A stretch of 64,000 nt of DNA from Nymphaea colorata (taxonomy: Eukaryota; Streptophyta; Magnoliopsida; Nymphaeales; Nymphaeaceae). The notes beneath the pieces were generated by a model. It was not told the DNA's origin and did no database searches. It worked only from the letters and a program-made list of their open reading frames with translations. The stretch is taken from NCBI RefSeq assembly GCF_008831285.2, contig NC_045141.1, positions 248,001 to 312,000 on the forward strand, read 5' to 3'. The translations under genes and the position numbers were made by a program. This document shows, one piece after another, positions 46,560 through 55,978 of the stretch (positions within the stretch are counted from its first letter, which is position 1; each line of letters starts with the position of its first letter).

Positions 46560-48860
46560 ATCAATAATATACATTTTTCCTTTGGCCAGACTACTCCATC
46601 AAAAACACCAGCATCATCATAAGGAATAATCTCATAGTATGTAAGGATTACAACAGTTTTTGGTCGAATCAACCAACCAAGAATATAAAAAGGGATAACT
46701 GCTTAAGACAGGAGACAACAAAACTAATCTGCAAGCAAATATAAGTAGTAATATTTATCGCCATCAACAGTTAAACTGTCATCAACATTTCATTTTTAAA
46801 AGATGATAAACTGTCATAATGACAAATACTTTTCCAACATAGTTTAAGTTTGGCATGAATATCAAGTCTTTGCACGAGATCTTAGACAAAGATGCCACAC
46901 CCATATATGAGAGCAACAAAGAAATGAGAAGGTCAGTAGAGAGTTCATGGTTGTATCTTGAAATGTCCATATGCAATTTAACATGAAAAAGAAACGTTAA
47001 TAAAAATTAACATGTGCTTGTTAGCATAGAATACGAAGCATTAATTGAAAAAAAATTACCATAATAATCACACACTCGATTAACATTCCTCATCAGAATG
47101 GTGCTCTGCATCATGAGAACTGTAACAAAGACACTTATTAATTTAAGCAAACTATTATGTTAATATGTATAAACTATGAAGCATGAACATCTTACATTTC
47201 ACACAAGTTGCTTGCATCACGAATCCAACTTTGTGTGTAGATTAATGATTCAACATTTTCAGGAGTAGTTGAACATCGATAATCATTAGAGATGTTGATG
47301 ACATGTTAGTGGTTTGTTCTTTTATGCTGATGACATGTTAGTGGTTTGTTAGGCTGAATTCAAAAATTAGAGATGAATATGCATAATCTAAGCTTCAGAA
47401 ACCTTTTTGGATGAATGTTAGAATGCAAGCATATTACAAAAAGATTTTAGTACTTCCACGGTTCCACCTGTCTCCATTTTGACAACCTCGACTTCACCCA
47501 ATAACTTAAGTGATACATAGATATAGTGCAACTGCCTTATTACTGATCCAGGATAAGTTGAATACAGTTCAGTCATAGTCAAAACATACTCAGTCTGGCT
47601 ATGCATAAATAGCTTCTTAACAAGTCTTCATGTTTAAACAAGCTTTGGTAAGCAGAAATAAGACTGATGTTTGCAAAAACGTAGGCCACCTGTTGTTTCA
47701 TTTTCATTTCCATTTCCATTTATCTGCTCTGAATCCATCGCCATCACCACCAACCCTCCTTTTATAGCACATGTCTAAGGTATTCAAACTGTGTGACATT
47801 AAATTTTGACGAAGTGTGTTCTCCTGGCTATAATGCTTAGATGATTGACCTTTACCCATCTCTATTGCTGATAGATTTCCACAAAGAGCTTTGGAAATGG
47901 TGAGTGTGCACATGATATATATATATATGCAGACAGAGAGAGAAATGCAAGAAGAAAATGCATCAGTCTACTGTCTACATCCCAAAAAGAGAAATCAAGC
48001 TCTCTGATTCGACGACTAAAACAAACAAAATCACTTCTTCATTGAAGAAACCCAAACCATGTCCTTACCTACCATTTATTCAAGCAATGCATCCCTAATA
48101 CCAAATTGACTTTATTGAAGTAAACCAAAACCTAATATTACGCCACTTTATCAGAAAAAAAGACTGCATGATTGCCTCCCTCTAAACTTTGTTCATCACT
48201 GAGAACTTAAGCAACAAAACAAACCTCTCAAAAGCATAGAAACAGGAACATAACCCCGATCAAGCTAAAGCAAAGAATCTATCCCATATTCAAAATTTCT
48301 CAGATCAGCATAATCACATAAAACGACAACAAATCCTCCTTCTGAAGACACTCAATCTCTGCGGTCATCTGAAACAGATGGGTACACATGTAAAAAAACA
48401 CCAAAAATGGAACTTATTCAGATGCACACAAAACTAGCATACAAACCTACACATTTCTCACCCTATCAGACCAGCACAACAAGAAATGCCAGAACTTTTC
48501 ACTCAAATCCATGAATACATCCATCCGACTCCAAAACCACATGTATTGCACGTTCCAGAACCAAAACCACATGTTTTCAGTGAGCAGCGTGTACCTTCAC
48601 AAAGCAAAAGGGTGACGGTGGACCAGTGGCAGAGTGGCAAAAGGGCGACGGTGGCGGGTGGCCCAGTGGTGGAGCGGAGACGGTGGCGCCGTGGCGGTGG
48701 CCGACTGGCTGGGTATGGACTGTGGAGACGGTGGCGGTAGCCGGTGGCACGCGGTCTCTCCCTGTCTTTGCCTCCCTCGATGGAAAATGCGATTAGGGGA
48801 GGGCGCAGGCGGGAGGCCTGCGTTGTGTTCTATTGACCTAACAAGCCGTCGGGCCGGGCT
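46560..48860 (-). other. Gene-like interior of hAT copy 2 (possible captured gene fragment)
   Basis: Read on the minus strand, a GC-rich Pro/Ser/Arg-biased leader (48860-48490) is followed by AT-rich sequence with short protein-like frames. These include an ATG-headed stretch MAMDSEQINGNGNETT (about 47740-47690) that ends at an AG/GTGG site, and a 62-codon frame (47606-47418) containing LYSTYPGSVIRQLHYIYVSL and LLGEVEVVKMETGG. The layout (leader, short exons, T-rich stretches) looks like a plant gene with introns. I do not recognise the protein, and no full exon chain could be built. Confidence 0.35.
47296..47350. repeat. 32-bp-spaced tandem duplication
   Basis: TGATGACATGTTAGTGGTTT followed by GTT is present at 47296 and again at 47328. 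Confidence 0.9.
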
Positions 48861-49021
48861 ATAGAAGTGATAACCGGGCCCGACCCGTTAAGATCTCGGG
48901 TCGGGCCGAGCACACTCAATTTGAACCCGATAAGAAATTTCTTCGACCCGGACCCGGCCCCGGCCCCTATCGGGCCGGGTACCGGATACCCGACGGCGGT
49001 CTAGCCCAGCGCCCAGGCCTA

Positions 49022-49029
49022 CTATATGT
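49022..49029. repeat. 8-bp target-site duplication, right copy (CTATATGT)
   Basis: Exact partner of 46134-46141. Confidence 0.85.
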
Positions 49030-50652
49030 CTGTGTTTGCGTTTAGCAGCTCCATTTTGCTCATGCGTGTGTGGGCATGACACGCGATGAGATATCTCTAC
49101 AACATCAAGAACCGATTTGAGAGTGGTGAACTCTCCTCTTCCATCGGATTGGAAACATTTAATTTTTCTTTCAAAGAAGTTTTTTGCCTTGTTTTTGAAA
49201 TCAGAAAATGCACCCACCACATCATATTTTTGAGTTAAGATGTATATCCAAGTGAACTTTGTGTGTGCATCAATAAAATGAACATAATATTTAAATCTAT
49301 CAAAACTTAGAACTGGTGCAGGACCCCACACATCAGAATAAATTAAATCAAGAGACTTTGAAATAATACGAGTCAAATCAGTAAAAGGTAAAGCATGGGA
49401 TTTTCCCTATTGACAGTCAATGCACACATGATTTTTAATTTGTCCATAAGAAGGCAGTCCAAAACTACTAATGACTTGCTGAACCACATGATAGGCGGCA
49501 TGTCCTAGATGACTATGCCTTGATCAACCAATGCTCTTTCTCCAAGGAAGACGTCCTTATTGCTCACGTTTAGCTTATTGCATCCTACATCATCAAGTTT
49601 AAAATAGTAAAGGCCATTTTGACTTGTTCATCGAAAGAGTTCACTCCTTGTCTCCACATCCTTCACAATACAAATATGAGGGTAAAATTCCATAACGACA
49701 TTATTGTCATTAGTAAATTTATGAATTGAAATCAATTTTTTTGTAATATGAGGAACATGTAATATTTCTTTAAGTAAGAATCTGGAATCATTCTTTGTAA
49801 AGTAAGAGGAGCCATGGTTAAGAATGTGCAAACCTGTGCCATGTCCTACTCAAACTCTTTCCTTTCCTTCAAAAGGAACACGCTCAGATAGTGCATTGAG
49901 GTCATTTGTTACATGGTGTGAACTGTGAGGCTCCGAAATCCGAATACCACATTGCATCATTCATTCCTACATTAGAAGCATATAGAGCACGAGGTGGAGA
50001 AATATTCTTACCGGTGGCAGCATGATTAGGGTGTTGTTTTCCTCCAGGTTCGGTTATCTTGAAGCACATCTTGGCTGAATGACCTGGTTTATCATAGTAT
50101 TGATAGATCACCTTATTTTTGTTTTGCTTGTAATAGCCTCCTCCTCCGCCATGGTTGTTGATCCTGGCACTAATTTTTGCTTGATTGTAAGATGGATTGT
50201 GCTTGTTTAAGTAGTTGATGGTTGGGCTGGTTTCAATCTCTGCTTCTTTCAGCTGAGATTCATGTGTCAACAGCATACTATAGAGATCAGTTAGAGACAA
50301 AGGATTTGATCGAGTGGCTATAGATGTCTTGAATGCATTGTATTCTTGTGGGAGTGCTCTTAAGATATGTAGGAACTAAATCATCTTCAACCACTAGTTT
50401 TCCAGCCATGGATAGTTGATGGCTAATCATCGTGACCTTCTGTATAAGTTCATCAATACTATTTATGTTTGTTCTTTCAATTACATCACCTTAGATCTAG
50501 AATGCACTACATAGGTGTTTTTCAACCTTTTCCACACTTCATACGATGATCTTAATCCCACAACTTGAGAATGAACATGTTTCGAAAGGGAGGAAATGAT
50601 CCATCGAAGCAGTAATTGATTCAGTCATAACCATGCAATATAAGCAGGGTTG
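49022..50652 (-). pseudogene. Old copia element 3: gag end, protease, integrase start, decayed
   Basis: On the minus strand: the gag distal part (50300-49902), then a zinc-knuckle relic YQYYDKPGHSAKMC whose first cysteine is now tyrosine. A protease relic WYSDFGASQFTPC follows, with the DSG catalytic triad changed to DFG. After stops, the integrase core reads LIYSDVWGPAP, FQSDGRGEF, and the HEQNGAAKRKHRHI end (49376-49022), where hAT copy 2 interrupts it. The mutated knuckle, mutated protease and frame breaks show long inactivity. It continues on the far side of each insertion. Confidence 0.85.
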
Positions 50653-50657
50653 AAGAC
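50653..50657. repeat. 5-bp target-site duplication, left copy (AAGAC)
   Basis: AAGAC directly precedes the 5' LTR and is repeated exactly after the 3' LTR. Five bases is the copia integrase signature. Confidence 0.95.
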
Positions 50658-50670
50658 TGTTAGCGTATGG

Positions 50671-50696
50671 GGATCGGGTCTGAACAGACCCGATCC
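50671..50696 (+). promoter_or_regulatory. 12-bp-arm inverted repeat near the start of the LTR
   Basis: GGATCGGGTCTG, then AA, then its exact reverse complement CAGACCCGATCC. Copied in the 3' LTR at 55471-55496. It could be a protein-binding palindrome in U3 or, at the RNA 3' end, a stable hairpin. Function is an inference. Confidence 0.9.
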
Positions 50697-50714
50697 ATTC
50701 TCCTTATATCCACA

Positions 50715-50733
50715 CGCCTAAAGCTACTAGGCG
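50715..50733 (+). promoter_or_regulatory. Second LTR stem-loop (CGCCTA / TAGGCG)
   Basis: CGCCTA, a seven-base spacer AAGCTAC, then TAGGCG. It lies 18 bases after the first inverted repeat. Also present at 55515-55533. Confidence 0.85.
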
Positions 50734-50932
50734 GTGGCTCTCTTGTAATTTTTTATCTTTTTATGTACAAATCTGTTGTACCCTATTAGGGTTATTCTTT
50801 AATTAAAGATTAAGGAACGCAGGGCTAAGTTAAGCTGGCTGCTCCCTTTCCTCCATCGTCTTCTTTCATCCTCTCTTCTCAACATATCTGTTTTGCATAC
50901 GGAGAGACGAGTACTTTGTGAAGATTCTTACA

Positions 50933-50950
50933 TGGTATCAGAGCCAGGTT
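50933..50950 (+). other. Primer-binding site of the young copia element
   Basis: TGGTATCAGAGCCAGGTT starts at the base after the 5' LTR. The TGGTATCAGAGC wording is the standard initiator-tRNA-Met complementary site of plant copia elements. Confidence 0.95.
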
Positions 50951-51152
50951 GCATCGTCCTCCGGTGAGTGATTTCAGTTTGATGTGATTAGCCCTAATCT
51001 GCCCTAAATTCTTTCTTTTCTGGCGTGATCATCCCTCTTTTCAGTTTCTGCCCTAAATCTTGCGTGATTTGCCCTAATTGATTTGCCCTAATCGTTGTGC
51101 CCTAATCTTCTCATCGTTTTGCCCTAATTTCTGTCGTTGCCCTAAATCAATT

Positions 51153-54100
51153 ATGGATCAGCCGACCCCCTCTCTTCTATCTTCCAGCTTTCTCTCCCAA
51201 CTTATTTCACAAAAGCTGAATCATAGTAACTATTTGACTTGGAAACGTCAAATAGTCCCTTTTATCAAAAGTCATAGACTCTACGGGCATATCGATGGGA
51301 CCACTCCAGCACCTCCTATGTATATTGACCGTGAAGTGAAGAAAACCGTAGTGGGAGATCAAGCTGCTGGGGCTGCGGCTATGAGTGAAATCAGATTTGA
51401 ATATGAAACCATTACTGAAAATAATCCTGAGTATGAAGCTTGGCTGGCTCACGACCAGTCTCTTGTTGCCTATATTACTTCTACTTTGTCAGAGGAAGTA
51501 TTAGGAGGTATTGATGATGATTTAACAGCCCTAGAGTTGTGGTCTACCCTTGCCACCACGTATTCTCAAGTATCCGAAGCACGTTTTCTGCAGTTAAGAA
51601 GGCAATTTCAGGACATCAAGCGTGGGACGCGTACTGTTTTGGAATATTTGAATGAAATTAAAAGTGTAAGTGATCAACTTGCTGCCATTGGACATCCCGT
51701 CAGCGACAAGGACAAAGTGCAACAAGCCTTGAGTGGACTGGGAACAGATTTTGATATTTTTTGCACAGCCTTGGAAGTCCTACCTATTCTTCCATCTTTC
51801 GAAGATCTCAAGGCTAAGTTATTCCAACACGAAGCTAGTCGTGTTCAGCGACAGAATTTGATTCCTTCCAACAGTCACAATGTACTGATCACAGGGACAC
51901 ATGCATTGCAAGGGAATCGCACTCGTACTTGGATTCCTCAGGCAGGAATGGGAAGAGGGATTCTCCCAACACCACAGGGCATGAATACTACATCTGCCAC
52001 ATCTAGAAGGGTTCCGACTTGTTTCTATTGCAACAAGAGGGGGCATGTAAAGTCAGAATGTTGGCACAACCCACAGAACAAAAATAATCAGATTAGACGT
52101 GAGAACAAGGCAGCAGCAGGGTCAGCTTCATCATCATCTGGATCTAATGTTTCAGCAGACGTACAACAACTCCTCATGACAGCCCTGTCTAAGCTTCATT
52201 TGAAACAAAACGAGCAAGGAGAATGGTATGTGGACTCTGGAGCAGCAGCCCATGTTACTGGTGACGCAGGTAATCTCTCTAGTGCTCTCCCTTATTTAGA
52301 TAAAGGCTCAGTTGTCACGGGAGATGGTTCCCATCACACAATATCACACATTGGAAATGTACAAATTTCTATGGGCTCTTCTTCGATTCCATTAAAGAAT
52401 GTTCTTGTTGTTCCAAGTGTCCAGAAAAATATTATTTCAGTGTCCAAGCTTATTGATGATACTCAATCCTCTGTTGAATTCACACCCTCTTCTGTTTATG
52501 TCAAGGATGCTCGAACCAAGAAGACATTCGCTGAGGGCACTCGCAAAGGAGATATGTATGTCCTTGAAGGAGCTCCACAGATGTCAAAATCTCACCCTTC
52601 CGATTCATGTTCTCCAAGTCATAGTGAAGTCAATGTCACAGAGTATAATAAACCATCCATTTGGCATGGTCGGTTAGCTCATTGTAGTCAATCTTTTGTT
52701 CGAAGTCTTGTTGCAGACGGGCTCTTAGATAAGTCCAGTCTGAGTTCTGTCAGTGAGTCCAGCATGTGCTCGAGTTGTCATATCTGTAAGAGCCATGCCC
52801 TTCCTTTTCAATTAATAAATAAAAGAGCTCCAAAGGTTTTTGACACCATATATTCTGATGTTTGGGGGCCTGCTCCAGTTCCTTCTTCTTCTGGGAGTAG
52901 ATACTATGTCATTTTTGTTGACTCATATTCCCGATATACTTGGATCCATTTCATGAAACACAAATCAGAAGTTTTTCGCCTATTCACTCAATTTCATGCC
53001 TTAGTTCAAAATAAATATTCCAGTAATATTGTGCATTTTCAATGTGATGGTGGTGGTGAATTTATTTCTAATGAATTTACTGAGTACTTACTAGATAATG
53101 GGATCACTAGACAAATTTCATGTCCGCATACACCTCAGCAAAACGGAATTGCTGAAAGGAAACATAGGCATATTGTTGAAAGTGCACTTAGCATGATGCA
53201 TGAAACAGACTTACCTATGACATTGTGGACCGAGGCTTTCCATACGGCTGTACATGTTATAAATCGATTGCCATTGGCTTTGCTTGATGGAAAATCACCA
53301 TTTTTTCTTTTACACCAAGAGCAGCCACGTTATGAGGAGTTGCGCGTTTTTGGATGTGTGTGCTATGTGCATGTTGATGTTTCCTTGCGAAACAAATTTC
53401 AAGATCGTGCTGTTTTATGTAGATTTATAGGGTATGCAGAAAATTACAAGGGTTATAGGTGTTACAATCCTAAAACTGGGCGTGTACATATTTCACGGCA
53501 TGTTGTATTTGATGAGAACAGGTTACAGGATCCCAAGGCTACTTCTGTGACACTCAAGGACAAAAATGAAGTTTATGATACTTGGCTTCATGCTGAAATC
53601 TTAAGACAAGGGGCATCAATGTTGACTGAGCACAATGAGCAAGTTGTTAATGAGCCCGAGACATCTGTAAGTAGTTCCTTGAGCAGCACTACTTCCTTGG
53701 ACAGCATGCCTTCATCTTCTCAGCCCAGTGAGCCACCTATGCATAATCGGTTCTCAGGCCTGGTGTATTCTAGGCGATCAGTTCCTACTGCAGTTCCACG
53801 CCAATCACAACGCGTGCGACATCCTATTGATAGATGGGTGAGCTATAACAGTTTTTCTTTGGATTTTCAGCTGTTTATGACAGAAGTCAGCAAAAAGGTG
53901 GAACCAACATCTTATCACAATGCGAGTAAGGAAAAATGTTGGGTTGAAGCTATGAATGAGGAAATGGCAGCCTTGCATGAATGTCAGACTTGGCAGATTG
54001 TCCCTCGTCCAGCTGATAAGAATGTTGTGGGATCCAAATGGGTTTATAAACTGAAATATAAACCAGATGGTAGCATTGATCGGTATAAAGCACGACTTGT

Positions 54101-55463
54101 GGCGCGCGGTTTCACTCAGCAATATGGGGAAGATTATGATGAGACATTCAGTCCAGTCATCAAGATGGGAACAATCCGTGTCATTATTTCTCTTGCAGTC
54201 TCGTATGGATGGCCTCTCTATCAGTTAGATGTCAAAAATGCTTTTCTTCATGGAATTCTTAAGGAAGAGGTATACATGGAGCAACCTCCCGGCTACACTA
54301 CTCATGATTCTCAAAAATGGGTTTGCAAATTACACAAGTCTCTATATGGGTTGAAGCAAGCTTCTAGGTCATGGTTTGATCGTTTTTCTCATCACATACA
54401 ACAAATTGGTTTTCTCCGAAGCTCTCTCGATCACTCTTTGTTTATCTATCGCACTGGAGAAGCTACCACCTGGTTACTTATCTATGTTGATGATATTGTT
54501 ATAACTGGGAATTCTTCTTCACATATATCTTATGTTAAAGGTATGTTGAAGCAAGAGTTCAAGATGAAGGATCTGGGAGAATTACGATATTTTTTGGGTG
54601 TCGAACTTGACAGGACAAATGATAGTTTGACTCTTACACAGCACAAGTATACCCTTGATGTTTTGGATAGGGCAGGTATGACTAATTGCAAACCCATCAC
54701 TACCCCCAGTGTTCTGAATACTAAGTTGACTGCATCTGATGGAACTGCTGCATATTCCACTCCCACATTCTATCGCAGCATTGTTGGTATGTTACAATAC
54801 CTTACCTTTACTCGCCCAGACATAGTATATGCTGTAAATCAGATTTCTCAGTTCATGCATGCACCCACTGAAGGACATATGGATGCTGCTAAGCGGATCC
54901 TACGGTATCTCAAAGCTACTCTTGGAGATGGACTAGTCTACACCAAATGTTCCAATGTTTCTCTTGGACATAGCATATATACATATACTGATGCCGACTG
55001 GGCAGGCGATCCCGATGACCGACGATCAGTTTCAGGTTTCTGTCTCTTTCTTGATTCTAATCTCATTTGTTGGAGCAGTAAGAAGCAGCGTGCTGTTGCA
55101 CGATCTAGCACTGAGGCAGAATATAGAGCAATGGCTGCAGGGACGGCTGAAGCGTCATGGTTACGTCATTTACTTGGAGAGCTCAATCTTCCTATTGTTC
55201 GGTCATCATTACTATGTGACAATCAAAGTGCGATAAAAATTGCTTTCAATCCCATTTTGCATAATCGCACCAAACATATAGAGATTGATCAACATTTCAT
55301 TCGACAGAAGGTTGAAGAAGCCGAGATCTTGCCTACTTATATATCTACCAATGAACAGATAGCTGATCTTTTTACCAAAGGTCTCACAGGGCAGCATTTT
55401 TGGGATTTGAAGAACAAGTTGTGCATGATCAAATCTCATGCACAACTTGAGGGGAGCTGTTAG
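51153..55463 (+). CDS. Copia gag-pol polyprotein (1436 aa), intact
   Basis: Encodes the Gag coat, protease, integrase, reverse transcriptase and RNase H needed for copy-and-paste movement. Visible in order: Gag with SNYLTWKRQI near residue 25; CCHC knuckle C290-C293-H298-C303 (CFYCNKRGHVKSEC); protease DSG at 361-363; H-H-C-C finger from H505; integrase D569, D632, E668 (35 residues between the last two, the classic DDE spacing); RT with YVDD at 1111-1114; RNase H from D1280 (TDADWAGDPDDRRSVSGF). I chose the ATG at 51153 (MDQPTPSLL); the frame is open upstream to 51078 but without an ATG. No stop or frameshift occurs. The TAG stop lies inside the 3' LTR, four to six bases from its start. Confidence 0.97.
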   Translation: MDQPTPSLLSSSFLSQLISQKLNHSNYLTWKRQIVPFIKSHRLYGHIDGTTPAPPMYIDREVKKTVVGDQAAGAAAMSEIRFEYETITENNPEYEAWLAHDQSLVAYITSTLSEEVLGGIDDDLTALELWSTLATTYSQVSEARFLQLRRQFQDIKRGTRTVLEYLNEIKSVSDQLAAIGHPVSDKDKVQQALSGLGTDFDIFCTALEVLPILPSFEDLKAKLFQHEASRVQRQNLIPSNSHNVLITGTHALQGNRTRTWIPQAGMGRGILPTPQGMNTTSATSRRVPTCFYCNKRGHVKSECWHNPQNKNNQIRRENKAAAGSASSSSGSNVSADVQQLLMTALSKLHLKQNEQGEWYVDSGAAAHVTGDAGNLSSALPYLDKGSVVTGDGSHHTISHIGNVQISMGSSSIPLKNVLVVPSVQKNIISVSKLIDDTQSSVEFTPSSVYVKDARTKKTFAEGTRKGDMYVLEGAPQMSKSHPSDSCSPSHSEVNVTEYNKPSIWHGRLAHCSQSFVRSLVADGLLDKSSLSSVSESSMCSSCHICKSHALPFQLINKRAPKVFDTIYSDVWGPAPVPSSSGSRYYVIFVDSYSRYTWIHFMKHKSEVFRLFTQFHALVQNKYSSNIVHFQCDGGGEFISNEFTEYLLDNGITRQISCPHTPQQNGIAERKHRHIVESALSMMHETDLPMTLWTEAFHTAVHVINRLPLALLDGKSPFFLLHQEQPRYEELRVFGCVCYVHVDVSLRNKFQDRAVLCRFIGYAENYKGYRCYNPKTGRVHISRHVVFDENRLQDPKATSVTLKDKNEVYDTWLHAEILRQGASMLTEHNEQVVNEPETSVSSSLSSTTSLDSMPSSSQPSEPPMHNRFSGLVYSRRSVPTAVPRQSQRVRHPIDRWVSYNSFSLDFQLFMTEVSKKVEPTSYHNASKEKCWVEAMNEEMAALHECQTWQIVPRPADKNVVGSKWVYKLKYKPDGSIDRYKARLVARGFTQQYGEDYDETFSPVIKMGTIRVIISLAVSYGWPLYQLDVKNAFLHGILKEEVYMEQPPGYTTHDSQKWVCKLHKSLYGLKQASRSWFDRFSHHIQQIGFLRSSLDHSLFIYRTGEATTWLLIYVDDIVITGNSSSHISYVKGMLKQEFKMKDLGELRYFLGVELDRTNDSLTLTQHKYTLDVLDRAGMTNCKPITTPSVLNTKLTASDGTAAYSTPTFYRSIVGMLQYLTFTRPDIVYAVNQISQFMHAPTEGHMDAAKRILRYLKATLGDGLVYTKCSNVSLGHSIYTYTDADWAGDPDDRRSVSGFCLFLDSNLICWSSKKQRAVARSSTEAEYRAMAAGTAEASWLRHLLGELNLPIVRSSLLCDNQSAIKIAFNPILHNRTKHIEIDQHFIRQKVEEAEILPTYISTNEQIADLFTKGLTGQHFWDLKNKLCMIKSHAQLEGSC
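55445..55457 (+). other. Polypurine tract of the young copia element
   Basis: ACTTGAGGGGAGC immediately precedes the 3' LTR. It primes plus-strand DNA synthesis in this family and still codes for the last residues of the polyprotein. Confidence 0.9.
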
Positions 55464-55732
55464 CGTATGGGGATCGGGTCTGAACAGACCCGATCCATTC
55501 TCCTTATATCCACACGCCTAAAGCTACTAGGCGGTGGCTCTCTTGTAATTTTTTATCTTTTTATGTACAAATCTGTTGTACCCTATTAGGGTTATTCTTT
55601 AATTAAAGATTAAGGAACGCAGGGCTAAGTTAAGCTGGCTGCTCCCTTTCCTCCATCGTCTTCTTTCATCCTCTCTTCTCAACATATCTGTTTTGCATAC
55701 GGAGAGACGAGTACTTTGTGAAGATTCTTACA
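55458..55732 (+). repeat. 3' LTR of the young copia element (275 bp)
   Basis: Base-for-base the same as the 5' LTR as far as I can read, offset by exactly 4800 bases. Confidence 0.97.
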
Positions 55733-55737
55733 AAGAC
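55733..55737. repeat. 5-bp target-site duplication, right copy (AAGAC)
   Basis: Exact partner of 50653-50657. Confidence 0.95.
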
Positions 55738-55978
55738 TTCCTTACATTCTCTGGAGATCGTCTCAGGTGGACACGTCTTGGTTCCATCAACAAAACCTTT
55801 CAGATTGTATGAACGAGGAGAGGCAATAGTTGATTTTCCCATAGCATATAATTATCTGACATGAGCTGGCCAATAGATTCTAAGACTGGTTGGCACAAGT
55901 GCAACGGGTAGCAGGTTAGCCAACAAAACAACATCTTGAGGTGAATCGATAGTTGCAGATGAGCTGGGAGATGCCATG
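55738..55978 (-). pseudogene. Old copia element 3: gag N-terminus
   Basis: The minus strand from an ATG at 55978 reads MASPSSSATIDSPQDVVLLA, and after a stop LYAMGKSTIASPRSYNLKGF followed by VDGT. This is the typical copia Gag opening, where the N-Y-x-x-W/K-x-x-(L/M)-x-G wording is partly preserved. The young element separates it from the rest of gag at 50652. No primer site or 5' LTR can be read to the right, so the element is 5'-truncated near 56000. Confidence 0.75.

Larger units (their letters stand above)
46142..49021. mobile_element. Non-autonomous hAT-type transposon (hAT copy 2, 2880 bp)
   Basis: The left end TAGGGGTGGGCATCGGGC and the inverted right end TAGGCCTGGGCGCTGGGC match at 13 of 18 positions and are flanked by an exact 8-bp duplication. 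Inside both ends GGGCCGGG/CCCGGCCC phrases are repeated. It interrupts the integrase of copia element 3 just after the KRKHRHI motif. The left end is nearly identical to the right end of hAT copy 1. No transposase is encoded. The 2.5-kb interior is ordinary AT-rich, gene-like sequence rather than transposon sequence, which suggests captured host DNA. Confidence 0.85.
50658..50932 (+). repeat. 5' LTR of the young copia element (275 bp)
   Basis: It starts TGTTAGCG and ends GATTCTTACA (TG...CA). A possible TATA-like stretch is at about 50703-50710, with a T-rich TTTTTTATCTTTTTATG stretch after it. It carries two adjacent inverted repeats. Confidence 0.97.
50658..55732 (+). mobile_element. Complete, apparently young Ty1/copia LTR retrotransposon (5075 bp)
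   Basis: All parts are present: two 275-bp LTRs that I read as identical, a 5-bp target duplication, a tRNA-Met-type primer-binding site, one uninterrupted gag-pol frame and a polypurine tract. It is inserted, in the opposite orientation, into the gag of old copia element 3. Identical LTRs imply insertion too recent for mutations to accumulate. With all catalytic motifs intact it is a candidate for an active element; transcription cannot be judged from sequence. Confidence 0.97.

Noticed and set aside
51078-51152. Possible 25-residue N-terminal extension of copia gag-pol
   Set aside because: The in-frame stretch starts with TTG, not ATG; the ATG at 51153 gives the usual short Gag opening.
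51207-55445. Many minus-strand and out-of-frame small frames across the young copia element
   Set aside because: Shadows of the single intact gag-pol frame.
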